Positions 17,033 to 26,102 of a DNA stretch of 63,813 bases are shown piece after piece. Below the pieces are notes generated by a model. It did no database searches and was not told where the DNA came from. It saw nothing but the letters and a program-made list of their open reading frames with translations. Position 1 is the stretch's first letter. Every line of letters starts with the position of its first letter. Location: NCBI GenBank assembly GCA_038748065.1, contig JBCDJG010000027.1, forward strand, positions 1-63,813, given 5' to 3'. Position numbers and translations under genes: made by a program. The DNA is from JBCDJG01 sp038748065 (GTDB lineage: Bacteria > Pseudomonadota > Gammaproteobacteria > Pseudomonadales > Halieaceae).

Positions 17033-17713
17033 ATGGCGCAGCGATTAAGCGGTAACACACGTGAAGAGCTCAAAGAGTTCGAGCCCGTCTTCAAGGTGAT
17101 TGAGACGACCATAGGCGGTTTCGTACCCAATTCCATGTTCATTATGTCGCGCAATATCGACTTGATGACGGGTTTTGGTTTCCTGTCCGCCGCAGTGTTT
17201 CGCGGAGAAGACGGTGCCAAGCCAAATCCGATCAAAGCAATCTGGGCGGAGCTGCGTTACAAGTTCAAGCAGCGTGGCAAACCCAAGGCGGAGCCGATTT
17301 CTTCAGAGTTGCGGGTGCTGGTATTCACCGCCGTGAGTCTTTCAGCGGGATGTCGCTACTGCCAGGCCCACAGCGCCATGCTCTGCGGCAACCGGGATAC
17401 CTCTGCCGCTAAGCTCGATGACATCCTGGTTTACGACACCAGCGAGCATTACAGCGACGCGGAGCGAGCGGCGCTGGCGCTGGCTTTTGCTGCCGGGCAG
17501 ACGCCCAATGCGACAACGGATGCGCATTTCGTCGAATTGAAAAAGCACTTCAGCGACGAGCAAATCATCGACATTGTGGCCGCGATCGCCTACATGGGCT
17601 TTCTGAATCGTTGGAACGATACCTTCGCCACCACGCTGGAGAAGACGCCACTGGATTTCACCGCCCAGACCCTGGACAAGGTTGAGTGGGAAGTCGGTAA
17701 GCATGGGGCTTGA
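17033..17713 (+). CDS. Carboxymuconolactone decarboxylase/AhpD-like protein
   Basis: A start at 17033 (MAQRLSGNTREEL) gives 226 residues. The AhpD-like redox motif CRYCQAHS is preceded by RVLVFTAVSLSAG, and an alpha-helical tail follows (FLNRWNDTFATTL). The CxxC and the nearby His are the catalytic residues in peroxidase-type members, while decarboxylase-type members lack the CxxC, so a thiol redox role is more likely than muconolactone decarboxylation. The open frame continues upstream inside the Rieske gene, but that part is not related. It probably shares a transcript with the Rieske and PhyH genes. Confidence 0.8.
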   Translation: MAQRLSGNTREELKEFEPVFKVIETTIGGFVPNSMFIMSRNIDLMTGFGFLSAAVFRGEDGAKPNPIKAIWAELRYKFKQRGKPKAEPISSELRVLVFTAVSLSAGCRYCQAHSAMLCGNRDTSAAKLDDILVYDTSEHYSDAERAALALAFAAGQTPNATTDAHFVELKKHFSDEQIIDIVAAIAYMGFLNRWNDTFATTLEKTPLDFTAQTLDKVEWEVGKHGA

Positions 17714-17764
17714 GCGGGTCGCCGGGCATCTAATAAATCTTTGTAAATTAAGAGGAGGGGGAGT

Positions 17765-18688
17765 ATGGCGGATAGTCAGCTAGCGTTGGGCCAGGTTCGT
17801 GCGGTCACCGCAGAAGAGATAAATCACTACCAGGAACATGGCGTAGTCCACTTGCCAGGCATTCTCGATACAGAGCTGGTCAAGCGCATGGAGCAGATCT
17901 TCATGGAAGTCATGGACGACGATGCGAATGGTCTTGCGAGTCAAGACTTCGGACAACTGGCCCCGGGCCTCGAAGCCGAAGGTCTTGAGATTCTGAGGGA
18001 GCAAGACAGCCCAGAGGTTGAGCCAGGCGAAGCTAAGGGGACCTTCAAAGCAGGCTCGTTCAATTGCTATAACTACCCATCCCTGAACAATCTGGGCAAG
18101 CACGCGCCTTTCGGGCAGATAGCGGCTGAACTCATGGGCGCAAGCCGTATCTGCTTCTACGGCGATCAACTCTTTTGGAAACAGCCCAACTCGCTTCAGC
18201 GCACGGCGTTTCACCAGGACGCCACCTATTTCCACCTTGAAGGCGATCAATGCTGCACGTTCTGGATGCCCATGGAAGAAGTGGACCAGGAAAATGGCAT
18301 GATGGGTTACGCAAGGGGCTCCCACCTCGGTGAACTGTACAAGCCGAACCTGTTTGTTACCCAGGCCTCTTTTCCTGGCTCAGAGGGTTTACCGCTGCCT
18401 GATGTGGAGAGTAATGAGGAAGAATTTGATGTCGTGTATTACCCAGCTGAGCCCGGGGATATCATTGTTCATCATGTCAGGACATGGCATGGGTCAACCG
18501 GTAATGCCAGTCCTACGCGGCACCGCCGAGCCCTGACGCTGCGCTATCTGGGCGATGACATTCGCTATCTTGAGCGCCAGGGTACGCCGCCTGACTCCCC
18601 AAAGAGCGCAAGCCTGCAAGATGGCGATCCCATTGCCTGTGACGAATTTCCGTTGATGTGGACACGCGAGGAGGGCTTCTTTGCGTGA
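17765..18688 (+). CDS. Phytanoyl-CoA dioxygenase family (PhyH) oxygenase
   Basis: A 307-residue Fe(II)/2-oxoglutarate-dependent oxygenase. The iron-binding triad is visible as FHQDAT (HxD) and the distal His in RTWHGSTGN, with the 2-oxoglutarate-binding Arg in RRALTLRYLGDD. A strong AGGAGG ribosome-binding site precedes the ATG. It is the third gene of the Rieske unit, which ends at the terminator overlapping its stop codon. Members hydroxylate diverse lipid-like or small molecules; the substrate is not predictable. A second family member is at 29791. Confidence 0.88.
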   Translation: MADSQLALGQVRAVTAEEINHYQEHGVVHLPGILDTELVKRMEQIFMEVMDDDANGLASQDFGQLAPGLEAEGLEILREQDSPEVEPGEAKGTFKAGSFNCYNYPSLNNLGKHAPFGQIAAELMGASRICFYGDQLFWKQPNSLQRTAFHQDATYFHLEGDQCCTFWMPMEEVDQENGMMGYARGSHLGELYKPNLFVTQASFPGSEGLPLPDVESNEEEFDVVYYPAEPGDIIVHHVRTWHGSTGNASPTRHRRALTLRYLGDDIRYLERQGTPPDSPKSASLQDGDPIACDEFPLMWTREEGFFA

Positions 18689-18715
18689 GCCAAGCAGGCT
18701 CACGCAAGGATTTTT
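18681..18715. terminator. Rho-independent terminator
   Basis: A perfect 11-bp stem (TTGCGTGAGCC and GGCTCACGCAA) with a five-base loop is followed by GGATTTTT. The left arm contains the stop codon of the PhyH gene. Because the T-run is on the plus strand it best fits termination of the plus-strand unit, but the symmetric stem may also stop the converging FAH operon. Confidence 0.85.
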
Positions 18716-18724
18716 CTCGAGACA

Positions 18725-19624
18725 TCAGCGGATAAAGCTCGCTCCCGCGTCTGCCTCGACCACGTTTTCGATATGGCCCAGGCTCTCAATATCGATGCGC
18801 ACTTTCTGGCCGGCTTTGAGCAGGCCACCGCCCGGCCAAAAAAAGCCGACGCCCGCCGAGGTGCCCGTTAACAGAATGTCGCCTGGCTCAAGGGTGAACG
18901 CGGTCGACATGTAAGAAATCTGCGTGGCGATGTCGAAGAGCATGTCGCCCGTATTGAAGTCCTGCCTGACGTCGCCGTCGACGGTGAGCTTAACCGCGAG
19001 CTTTTCAGGATCATCGATCTCATCCGCAGTCACCAGGGCTGGCCCCATGGGGCAGTGGCTGTCCCAGCCCTTGCCCATCATCATCGTCGGGGCGGCACGC
19101 TGCCAGTCGCGGATGGACACATCGTTCGAGACCATGTAGCCGGCTATGACCTTGGGCACGTCCTCTTTACTGACGCGGCGGCAGGTCTTACCTATGACCA
19201 CGGCCAGTTCCGCTTCGTAATCCAACTCCACCGATTCCGGGGGTAGGGCGATAGGGTCATAGGGGCCGGCCACGGAGGTGACCTGCTTATTGAAGAGAAT
19301 GGGCGTTTCGGGGATTTTGAAGCCCGCGCGCTGTTTGATCTCCTCGGGCACTTCATTGAAGTGGTCCATGTAGTTGAGGCCCACGGCGAGTATCTTGCGC
19401 GGGTTGAGGATCGGACTTTCGAGATGCACTTCCGACAGCGGGATGAAAGCACCGGCGCCAGTGACAGCATCACGCGCGCGGTCCAGCATGGCATCGCCGC
19501 CCTGCAGGAGTGACACCATATCGGTGGGCAGTTCTGAATCTGCGGCGTTCAGGTCGACAATTTGTTCACCGTCGATTGAGCCGATACGGGTGCTGCCTTC
19601 GTGCGTAAACGTAATCAGACGCAT
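18725..19624 (-). CDS. Fumarylacetoacetate hydrolase (FAH) family protein
   Basis: A 299-residue FAH-fold enzyme that typically hydrolyses or decarboxylates ring-cleavage products. The metal site appears as LDYEAELAVVIGKT (ExE) and the preceding VGLNYMDHF. The conserved ends PGDILLTGTSAGVG and VRIDIESLGHIENVV are present. It is the last gene of a seven-gene minus-strand operon that also encodes a VOC dioxygenase-like protein and a flavin hydroxylase, which fits a hydrolase acting on an extradiol cleavage product. A close paralogue of the same length is at 43367-44266. Confidence 0.9.
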   Translation of the reverse strand: MRLITFTHEGSTRIGSIDGEQIVDLNAADSELPTDMVSLLQGGDAMLDRARDAVTGAGAFIPLSEVHLESPILNPRKILAVGLNYMDHFNEVPEEIKQRAGFKIPETPILFNKQVTSVAGPYDPIALPPESVELDYEAELAVVIGKTCRRVSKEDVPKVIAGYMVSNDVSIRDWQRAAPTMMMGKGWDSHCPMGPALVTADEIDDPEKLAVKLTVDGDVRQDFNTGDMLFDIATQISYMSTAFTLEPGDILLTGTSAGVGFFWPGGGLLKAGQKVRIDIESLGHIENVVEADAGASFIR

Positions 19625-19645
19625 CGTTGTTCTCCTTCTTATCTG

Positions 19646-20275
19646 TTATTTGCCCAGCGCACCGGCCAGTTTGCCCATCAGCCATAGGGGCGTTCCTTGT
19701 ATTGCGCGCGGCACGGTACCTGGGTTGCGAGGACCCTGCCGTTCCCGCGTTGAGACCTCTGACTCGGCTTCGCCGGCTGCCAGTCGAGCGATCCAGTCGC
19801 TGGGATCGAAGTCCACGCCGATAGGGTTTTCGATAAAGTCATCGGATTGGATGTACTCGTTGGTTGCAGCGATGGAATCAAAGACGTCGACCTGTGTCTC
19901 CACAAGGTTGCCGTCCGGGTCCTGGTAGTAGATGGATATGGTGCCGCCGTGGTGAACACTCCAGGCTGGCGCCACACCGACCTCTTGCATGCGCTGGTAG
20001 GTATCGAGCAAGTCTTTCAGGCTCGCGAAGGTGAAGGCCACGTGATCAACCGTGCGCAGGAAGCGCAGCCGCGGTAGCGTAATCGGGAACTTGCTGATCG
20101 CCAGGCGGTGATGCTCATCGTCGTACGTCAGGAAGGCGATGATGGGCGCGCGGTGCACGATCTCCGCCCCAAGCAGACGCTGATAGAAGTCGATCATGGG
20201 TTCAAAGTGGCCCGGGCTGGTCCGCATCACCACGTGCGCCAGCTTGATCGGTTTGGCCTGTAGAGCTGCCGTCAT
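19646..20275 (-). CDS. VOC-superfamily protein, extradiol dioxygenase-like
   Basis: A 209-residue single-module vicinal-oxygen-chelate protein. Likely metal ligands are His in KLAHVVMRT, His in TVDHVAFTF and Glu in DGNLVETQVD, the His-His-Glu set of type I extradiol dioxygenases and glyoxalases. The C-terminal 70 residues are unrelated to the fold. The gene overlaps the hydroxylase upstream by four bases (ATGA) and precedes the FAH gene, matching the order hydroxylation, ring cleavage, hydrolysis. It could instead be an isomerase or lyase. Confidence 0.8.
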   Translation of the reverse strand: MTAALQAKPIKLAHVVMRTSPGHFEPMIDFYQRLLGAEIVHRAPIIAFLTYDDEHHRLAISKFPITLPRLRFLRTVDHVAFTFASLKDLLDTYQRMQEVGVAPAWSVHHGGTISIYYQDPDGNLVETQVDVFDSIAATNEYIQSDDFIENPIGVDFDPSDWIARLAAGEAESEVSTRERQGPRNPGTVPRAIQGTPLWLMGKLAGALGK

Positions 20276-21963
20276 GGCTGATCTCCCGTGTGCATTGCAG
20301 GTTTCTGGAGTATGGAAGACAGCACGTGATTCAGGGTCGCAGCCGGCTCCGGCACCTCAGTCGCGCTGCGCCAGCCGACGTGTCCGTCAGGGCGCACGAG
20401 TACGGCACCACCGGCAATACCATAGAGCTCGGCAATGCTCGCGCCAGTTTCTTCCAGGTCATGCCCGATGGCGAACACCTGGATCGGATAGTCGCAGCCG
20501 GTGGCTGCGCTGCGCCACGCGTCCGCCTCGCCGTCAACCAGGAGAGTCATGTGACCCTCAAACAGGCTGAGCAGTGACTGTTGCTCGCCACGCGACCGGA
20601 CCCAGCAGTGCGGAGCGCGGGCGCCCGGGCGAGCGTTCGGAATGTAGTCCAGCTCCGGGTTGTCCCGCGCCGGTGGCTCGCTACCGTCGGTAATCAATGC
20701 ACCCTGCTCATAGGTGAACCCCAGGTCCAGGCCCAGTGCCCCGAAGTGAGCGCGCTCGCGCTCTGCGACGGATCGAATCTGCTGCGAGACCTCTTCGAAG
20801 CTGTGTTCACCGCTGCTGACTTGTTCCGCCTTCGCCTTGGCACCGGCGCCGTTCACTTCGCCGATCCCCATTGCGTTACGCGCGCTGAACTCACAGTTAA
20901 TCAGCGCTACCGGCTGGCGTTCGCTGCCATAGCTGTCGAGCAGTGCCTCGCCGGCCTGGCCGCGCACAACGGCGGCGAGCTTCCAGGCGAGATTATGTGC
21001 GTCCTGCACGCCTGAGTTCAGGCCGTAGCCCCCGGTAGGCGGAAAGCGGTGCGCAGCATCCCCCGCCAACATCACGCGGCCCTTCCGATAACTGTCGGCA
21101 ACCTGAGCGGACATCGTCCAGGGCTTCACTGAGCGAATATCGACGTCGATGTCATCACCGACGGCGCGTTGAATGATAGCCCTGCAGCGTGCGTCATTGA
21201 ATGTCGACAGATCCTGCCGGCTTTCATCCCACATGGCGTGAAAAACCCAGCGCTCGCTGCCGTCCATGGAAATCATGATTCCGGGCTCGTCAGTATCAAC
21301 AGTGAAGTAGAGAATGGCCGGGCGATCAGCCAGCCGCTCGCCAAGGTCCGCATGAAAGTAGATGCCGACCACGTGGGCGAGGGCCCCGAGGCCGCTCATG
21401 GTGATATTGGATTGTGTGCGCACCTGACTGCCTGCGCCGTCACAGCCCACCAGCCAGTCGGCAGATAATGAGTGCTCCCCATTCGCCGAGCGCAGTATCG
21501 CCTGTATGCCGTCATCCCGTGCTTCAAAAGATAGGAGCTCGGTACCGAAGCTGATTTCGCCCGGGCCCTGTTGCGCCTTTGCCAACAAGACTGGCTCGAC
21601 CCTGTCCTGGGGACAGGAGGCCGGCACGGCAGGGCTGATGTCGGCAAAGCGCGCTATTTGCTCCTCCGTCGGGCCTGTTCGGATACTTGCGAACTCGCGC
21701 CCCAACATGTTCTCTACCCAGCGCACATTGCTCACCCACTCGAAGCCCAGCGAGTTCGCATAAATGTCGGCATCAATGCCAAGCTGTTGGAACAGCTCCA
21801 TGCTGCGGTTGTTCACCACATGAGCCTGGGGATGGTTAGTGGTGGAAGACTCACGCTCAACCAGCAGAGACTCCACGCCATAGCGAGACAATAAAGCCGA
21901 CAGCATGAGGCCAACCGGCCCGCCACCGACGATAAGAACGGGAATATGCTGAGAGGCACTCAT
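20272..21963 (-). CDS. FAD-dependent aromatic hydroxylase (MhpA/PheA family)
   Basis: A 563-residue class A flavoprotein monooxygenase. The N-terminal FAD fold is PVLIVGGGPVGLMLSALL, the DG motif is WLVGCDGAGSQVR, and the GD motif is GDAAHRFPPTGGYGLNSGVQ. The thioredoxin-like C-terminus is typical of the phenol hydroxylase/MhpA group. It overlaps genes on both sides by four bases, in an operon with a VOC protein, an FAH hydrolase and an MFS transporter. It should hydroxylate a phenolic ring using NAD(P)H and oxygen. Two relatives in the window are at 37754 and 40516. Confidence 0.9.
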   Translation of the reverse strand: MSASQHIPVLIVGGGPVGLMLSALLSRYGVESLLVERESSTTNHPQAHVVNNRSMELFQQLGIDADIYANSLGFEWVSNVRWVENMLGREFASIRTGPTEEQIARFADISPAVPASCPQDRVEPVLLAKAQQGPGEISFGTELLSFEARDDGIQAILRSANGEHSLSADWLVGCDGAGSQVRTQSNITMSGLGALAHVVGIYFHADLGERLADRPAILYFTVDTDEPGIMISMDGSERWVFHAMWDESRQDLSTFNDARCRAIIQRAVGDDIDVDIRSVKPWTMSAQVADSYRKGRVMLAGDAAHRFPPTGGYGLNSGVQDAHNLAWKLAAVVRGQAGEALLDSYGSERQPVALINCEFSARNAMGIGEVNGAGAKAKAEQVSSGEHSFEEVSQQIRSVAERERAHFGALGLDLGFTYEQGALITDGSEPPARDNPELDYIPNARPGARAPHCWVRSRGEQQSLLSLFEGHMTLLVDGEADAWRSAATGCDYPIQVFAIGHDLEETGASIAELYGIAGGAVLVRPDGHVGWRSATEVPEPAATLNHVLSSILQKPAMHTGDQP

Positions 21964-23189
21964 TGTTTTGCAGGTTCCTTTATGCCGAACGCGGTGATGG
22001 CGAGCCCGAGGATGGCCGCGGAACCGGTGATGTAGAAAATGGATTCAATGCCCGATGCGTCCGCGACGCCGCCCGCAACGGCCGGCACGATAGCGCCGCC
22101 AACAATCTCGCCCAGACCCGCTACGAGGCCTGTAGCAGTCGCGGTCATATGCAGGGGCACTGAGGCATGCATGAGTGGCCCAATAGTGATAGCGATCGCG
22201 CCGGACACGGTGAAACTGACGGTGAACAGGCACAGGGCCAGTACGGTGGTCGCTGGCTTGCCGAGAATAATCAGCCACATGGCGGCGCAGGCGACGGCCA
22301 TGGCCAGCAGCAGAACCGGCTTGCGGCCCAGCCGATCAGACAGTGCCGGCACCAGCAGCATGCCGATCACGCCGCCCATGCCCATGGCCGACATGACAAA
22401 GCCCATGTTTTGCATGCTGAGCCCCAGGTGGTCCGTCATATAGCTGGGCATGAAGGCCGACAGGGGATGCAGGCTGGAGAAAAAACAGATCATGGCGAGT
22501 GCGCCGAAGACAACATTGCGAAACGCGAGCACGCTGCGAAAACCTGGCGCCTCTGTGCTTTGCGACGCGGGTGCCGGCTCCTCTGGCGGACGCAGTGTTT
22601 TCTGTAAGAAGTAAGCCAGCACAAAGCCTGGTACAGCAATGATGGCGAAGACCCATTCCCAGCTCACAAACTGCAGTAGCGTGACGGCGACGATGGGTCC
22701 CAGCCCCAGTCCAACCAGGGGCGAAGCCATTTGTTGAATGCCAACGACTAAGCCGATACGCGTCGGTTTTGCCGCATCCATAGTGGCGACGATGCTCGCC
22801 GGCACGAAGCCGCCTTCGGCAAAACCCATGAGCGCACGAATCACGATAAGACTCGTCAGCCCCGTTGCCAGTCCGCTCATGGCAACCAGCGAAGAGAAGA
22901 GAATGACCGAGGTCACAACGACGCGGCGGTGGCCAACCCGGTCGGTCAGTTTGCCTGCGAACAGAGAGGCAATGCCCCAGGTAAGGGCCAGTACGCCCGA
23001 GATCAAGCCCAGGTCCTGGTAGTTGAGCCCGAGGTCTTCGGCAATCGCCGGGAACAGTGGGGCGATAATGAAGCGATCCAGGCCAACGAGGCCAAAGCCA
23101 ATCGCCAGCAGGCTGACCGCCTTCAGCTCGTAGGACTTTTCCCAGTTCGATTGTGTTGTTTCCGTTTGAGCACCAGCGCTTAGGGACAT
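21960..23189 (-). CDS. MFS transporter, aromatic-acid/H+ symporter-like
   Basis: A 409-residue, 12-helix major-facilitator protein. The signature loop 2-3 motif GKLTDRVGHRRVV and the matching loop in the second half (PALSDRLGRKPVLL) are clear, as is GFAEGGFVPASI. It is embedded by short overlaps in a catabolic operon, so it most likely imports the aromatic or acidic substrate of that operon. The direction is not proven by sequence. Confidence 0.88.
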   Translation of the reverse strand: MSLSAGAQTETTQSNWEKSYELKAVSLLAIGFGLVGLDRFIIAPLFPAIAEDLGLNYQDLGLISGVLALTWGIASLFAGKLTDRVGHRRVVVTSVILFSSLVAMSGLATGLTSLIVIRALMGFAEGGFVPASIVATMDAAKPTRIGLVVGIQQMASPLVGLGLGPIVAVTLLQFVSWEWVFAIIAVPGFVLAYFLQKTLRPPEEPAPASQSTEAPGFRSVLAFRNVVFGALAMICFFSSLHPLSAFMPSYMTDHLGLSMQNMGFVMSAMGMGGVIGMLLVPALSDRLGRKPVLLLAMAVACAAMWLIILGKPATTVLALCLFTVSFTVSGAIAITIGPLMHASVPLHMTATATGLVAGLGEIVGGAIVPAVAGGVADASGIESIFYITGSAAILGLAITAFGIKEPAKQ

Positions 23190-23191
23190 GC

Positions 23192-23962
23192 TTAGAACCT
23201 CGAATAGTCTGCGCGACGTTTCTCAAAGAATGCGGATATGCCCTCTTTACAGGCCGGGTGCTCCAGTATCTCGATGAAGCGATCCATCTCCTCCCGATTG
23301 GCGCGGCGGCTGGCATCCCGGTGTGGCGCCTTGAGCAGTGCTTTGCCGCTGACCAGCGCGACCCTTGGCGCGGCCGCGAGCGTTTGCGCGCGCTGCATCG
23401 CGATGGATAGCAGGTCTTCGTCAGGGACGACCTCGAAAGCGAGGCCCGCATCCAGGCACTGCTCTGCGTTAAACCACTCGCCAGACAACAGCAGCCAGAA
23501 GGCCTTTTGATGGCCCATGAAGCGCGGAAAAATCTCGGTGCTGCAGGCCTCCGGCACCACCGCCAGTGAGCTGAAGGGGCACTTGAGTTTTGCGTTTTCG
23601 GCCATGATCACCAGGTCTGCGTGCCCGAGTACGGTGGCGCCCCAGCCGACACCCATGCCATTCACCGCCATGATCAGCGGCTTGGGGAAGTCGATGAACG
23701 CGTTAAACATTTTCGGCACGCTGTAGTTGAACATGTGGGCGATCTCAGGATCGCTGGGATTAGCCAGCGCCTTGACGTCCATACCGGAGCTGAAGATCTT
23801 GTCCTTGCCGGTCATGATCAGCACGCGGACGCTATCGTCCTGCCCCGTTTGCTCGAGGATCTCGATCAGCTCGGTAATGATGGCCGGGCTCAGGGCATTC
23901 ATCGCCTCGAGACGGTCCAGCGTCAGCGTGCGGACGAAGCCTTCGTTTTCAATCTTCCACAT
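23192..23962 (-). CDS. Enoyl-CoA hydratase/isomerase family protein
   Basis: A 256-residue crotonase-fold enzyme. The CoA and oxyanion-hole segments are SSGMDVKAL and VNGMGVGWGATVL, and the active-site segment VVPEACSTEIFPRFMG carries the single Glu arrangement of delta3,delta2-enoyl-CoA isomerases rather than the two-Glu hydratase pattern. Isomerisation of an unsaturated acyl-CoA is therefore more likely than hydration. It starts where the VOC gene stops and ends three bases before the MFS start, so it belongs to the LysR-divergent operon. Confidence 0.85.
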   Translation of the reverse strand: MWKIENEGFVRTLTLDRLEAMNALSPAIITELIEILEQTGQDDSVRVLIMTGKDKIFSSGMDVKALANPSDPEIAHMFNYSVPKMFNAFIDFPKPLIMAVNGMGVGWGATVLGHADLVIMAENAKLKCPFSSLAVVPEACSTEIFPRFMGHQKAFWLLLSGEWFNAEQCLDAGLAFEVVPDEDLLSIAMQRAQTLAAAPRVALVSGKALLKAPHRDASRRANREEMDRFIEILEHPACKEGISAFFEKRRADYSRF

Positions 23963-24342
23963 CAGCCTTTCACCTCTGCAGGAAAACAGGCATTAAACTT
24001 ATTGCCGTCGGGATCGCGAAAATAGGCGCAGTAAAATCCGGCGGCCCTGACGCCGGGTTCGCCCTCGCAGCTTGCGCCCAGTTCCAGGGCTTTTTTGTAA
24101 ATGCGATCTACGGCATCGATGGATTCTGCGGCCAGGGCCACCATACTGCCGTTGCCGAGGGTGGCGTCATTGCGGTCGATTGGTGTACAGACGCCCAGAA
24201 AGGGCTCGGTCAGGCTCTTGCCGTAGAACGAGATGTGGCCGAAGTCCATGAAGCGCTCCATGCCGAGCTCGGGCATCAGGCCGTCGTAAAAGGCCTTGGC
24301 GCGTTCGCGATCGTTCGTGCCGATCAGGATGTATGCAAACAT
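23962..24342 (-). CDS. Small VOC-family (glyoxalase-like) protein
   Basis: The start at 24342 (MFAYILIGTNDRERAK) gives 126 residues. The frame upstream is open but reads into the neighbouring GST gene without family similarity. One glyoxalase-like module is visible, ending in the typical AYFRDPDGNKFNACF. The ligands are incomplete compared with true dioxygenases, and this subgroup is often of unknown function. It sits between a GST and an enoyl-CoA isomerase in the same operon, so a glutathione-related isomerase or lyase role is possible. Confidence 0.75.
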   Translation of the reverse strand: MFAYILIGTNDRERAKAFYDGLMPELGMERFMDFGHISFYGKSLTEPFLGVCTPIDRNDATLGNGSMVALAAESIDAVDRIYKKALELGASCEGEPGVRAAGFYCAYFRDPDGNKFNACFPAEVKG

Positions 24343-24368
24343 AGTGTCCTCGTTTGTTTGATCGTGGC

Positions 24369-25100
24369 TCAGTGAGAAGCAATGCTGTCGTTCGACGCGA
24401 TAGTGGCGCCCAGCTTGGCGTAGCGCTGTTTGGTCTCCTCGCTCCAGCCGTCGATCTCGTCTTTGTTGCTGCCATAGGTCAGGCCGCGCTCGACGGCCGG
24501 TCGTGCACGGACCCTGTCCACCCAGGCCACGACGTTGGCGTGCCCGGTGATATCGATCTTGCTCCACTTCCAGCCACGCACCCACGGATAGGAGGCGATG
24601 TCGGCAATGGTGAAGTTGTCGCCGCAGATGTAATCGCGACCCTCAAGCTGCCGATCCAGCACGCGCAGCAGGCGCTGGGCCTCATTGTTGAAACGCTCAA
24701 GCGGGTGCGATTTTTGCTCGGCGGGAACGTCTTCCATGTATCGCGTATAGGACAGCTTGTTGCCGAATATGGGGCCCACGCCAGCGGCCTGCCAGAACAA
24801 CCACTGGATGGCTTCCCAGCGCGTCTCATCCTGAGGTAGCAGGGGCGAGGGATAGGTCTCGGCCAGGTACAGTAGAATCGCGCAGCTTTCCATGAGCTTG
24901 CGGTCTCCGTCGACCAGGCCGGGTATGCGCTGGTTTGGATTAATGGCGGTGAACTCGTCGGTGAACTGGTCACCGGCGCCGATGTCGACGTGTTTCACTG
25001 TGATGGGCGGTAGCTCAACGCCAGCCTCAATCAATTCTTCGAGCATGATGCTGACTTTCCAGCCGTTAGGCGTTGCCCAGGTCCAAAGTTCGATGGCCAT
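24369..25100 (-). CDS. Glutathione S-transferase, nu-class-like
   Basis: A 243-residue GST. The N-terminal thioredoxin-like domain begins ELWTWATPNGWKVSIMLEE, where TPNGxK matches the disulfide-reductase-like YfcG/YghU group. GDRKLMESCAILLYLAE is the glutathione-binding Glu-Ser segment, and the helical C-terminal domain includes FTIADIASYPWVRGW. It is the first gene of the minus-strand catabolic operon, divergent from the LysR gene with about 96 bases between starts. It is probably induced together with that operon. Confidence 0.88.
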   Translation of the reverse strand: MAIELWTWATPNGWKVSIMLEELIEAGVELPPITVKHVDIGAGDQFTDEFTAINPNQRIPGLVDGDRKLMESCAILLYLAETYPSPLLPQDETRWEAIQWLFWQAAGVGPIFGNKLSYTRYMEDVPAEQKSHPLERFNNEAQRLLRVLDRQLEGRDYICGDNFTIADIASYPWVRGWKWSKIDITGHANVVAWVDRVRARPAVERGLTYGSNKDEIDGWSEETKQRYAKLGATIASNDSIASH

Positions 25101-25149
25101 ATCAGGTCCTCCAAGCGAAATACGGGACCAGCTTAACGCCCTGCCAGAA

Positions 25150-25198
25150 ATTGTTTAATATGAGTTTTTCAAACACTTTGTGCACCATATTGAACAAT
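25150..25198. promoter_or_regulatory. Inverted repeat in the LysR-GST divergent promoter
   Basis: ATTGTTTAATATG at 25150-25162 and CATATTGAACAAT at 25186-25198 form a 13-base inverted repeat with one mismatch, separated by 23 bases. The right arm overlaps the LysR start codon. Position and symmetry suggest the operator of the LysR protein, controlling itself and the operon. Confidence 0.6.
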
Positions 25199-26102
25199 GT
25201 TTCTGTACAACCACATGGCTGTATTTGCCTGCATCGCCGAGGAGGGGAGCATCACTGGCGCCAGCCGGCGACTGGAGCTGCCCAAATCCTCCGTCAGTCT
25301 CAAGCTCAAGGAACTGGAGGAGCAACTCGGCGTCAGGCTGTTTCAACGAACCACCCGCCGCCTGACACTGACGGAGCACGGGAGCCTGTTTTTGGAACAG
25401 TGCCGCGAGATGATCGAGGCTGGCGATGCAGCCACCCGCACCATGCAGGGGCTGCAGAATGAACCGCGCGGAACGCTCAAGATCACTTGCCCCTACGGCA
25501 TGTCTGACGGGCGCATTCCACAGGTAATAAAGCTGTTCAGTGAGCGCTACCCGCGAATCAAACTGCAGGTGCTGGCGCGCAACGAGCGCGTCGACCTGGT
25601 CAAGGAAGGGATTGATATCGCGCTTCGGCTCGGTGTGTTGGAGGACTCGTCTCTTATCGCGAGAAAGGTAACCACCTGCACGCGCTGGCCATTGGCCAGC
25701 CCTGACTACCTTGCGCGTCACGCTCCGCCGGTTGCGCCCGACGATCTCGCCCGGCACCGCTGTATTGTGTCTGCCTATACGCCGCGCTGGAGCTTTACTC
25801 GCGGTAAGCAATTGCAAACGGTGTCTCCGTCGCCCTTCATCAGGGTCACCGACGTGGGTATGGCGAAGCAGCTGGCCATTGCGGGGCTGGGTATCTGCAT
25901 GTTGCCGGATATGATTCTGAATCGGGAAATCGAAGACGGTCTTCTGGTGCCGCTGCTCCGCGATTATCCGATGGAGCGGCGTGACCTCAACCTGCTGTAT
26001 CCCAGCCGCAAGCTGCAGAGTTCGTCGGTGAAGCGATTTATCGAGACCACCCTTGAGGTGTTCTCGAACCCGCAACAGGCTGGTTTCATCGCGGCTCAAT
26101 AG
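25197..26102 (+). CDS. LysR-family transcriptional regulator
   Basis: A 301-residue regulator. The winged helix-turn-helix is at the start (MAVFACIAEEGSITGASRRL, SSVSLKLKELEEQLGVRLF) and the C-terminal substrate-binding domain follows (TLKITCPYGMSDGRIPQV). The CrgA/PecT-like opening is common in regulators of aromatic degradation. It is transcribed away from the GST-VOC-isomerase-MFS-hydroxylase-VOC-FAH operon and probably activates it in response to an intermediate. Its 3' end overlaps the converging SDR gene by seven bases. Confidence 0.9.
   Translation: MFLYNHMAVFACIAEEGSITGASRRLELPKSSVSLKLKELEEQLGVRLFQRTTRRLTLTEHGSLFLEQCREMIEAGDAATRTMQGLQNEPRGTLKITCPYGMSDGRIPQVIKLFSERYPRIKLQVLARNERVDLVKEGIDIALRLGVLEDSSLIARKVTTCTRWPLASPDYLARHAPPVAPDDLARHRCIVSAYTPRWSFTRGKQLQTVSPSPFIRVTDVGMAKQLAIAGLGICMLPDMILNREIEDGLLVPLLRDYPMERRDLNLLYPSRKLQSSSVKRFIETTLEVFSNPQQAGFIAAQ

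Noticed and set aside
16102..17235. Minus-strand frame of 377 codons
   Set aside because: It is antisense to the Rieske oxygenase gene, whose Rieske and iron-ligand motifs are unambiguous.
22336..23451. Minus-strand frame of 371 codons overlapping the MFS gene
   Set aside because: It is out of frame with the 12-helix transporter and rich in Arg and Ser without domains.
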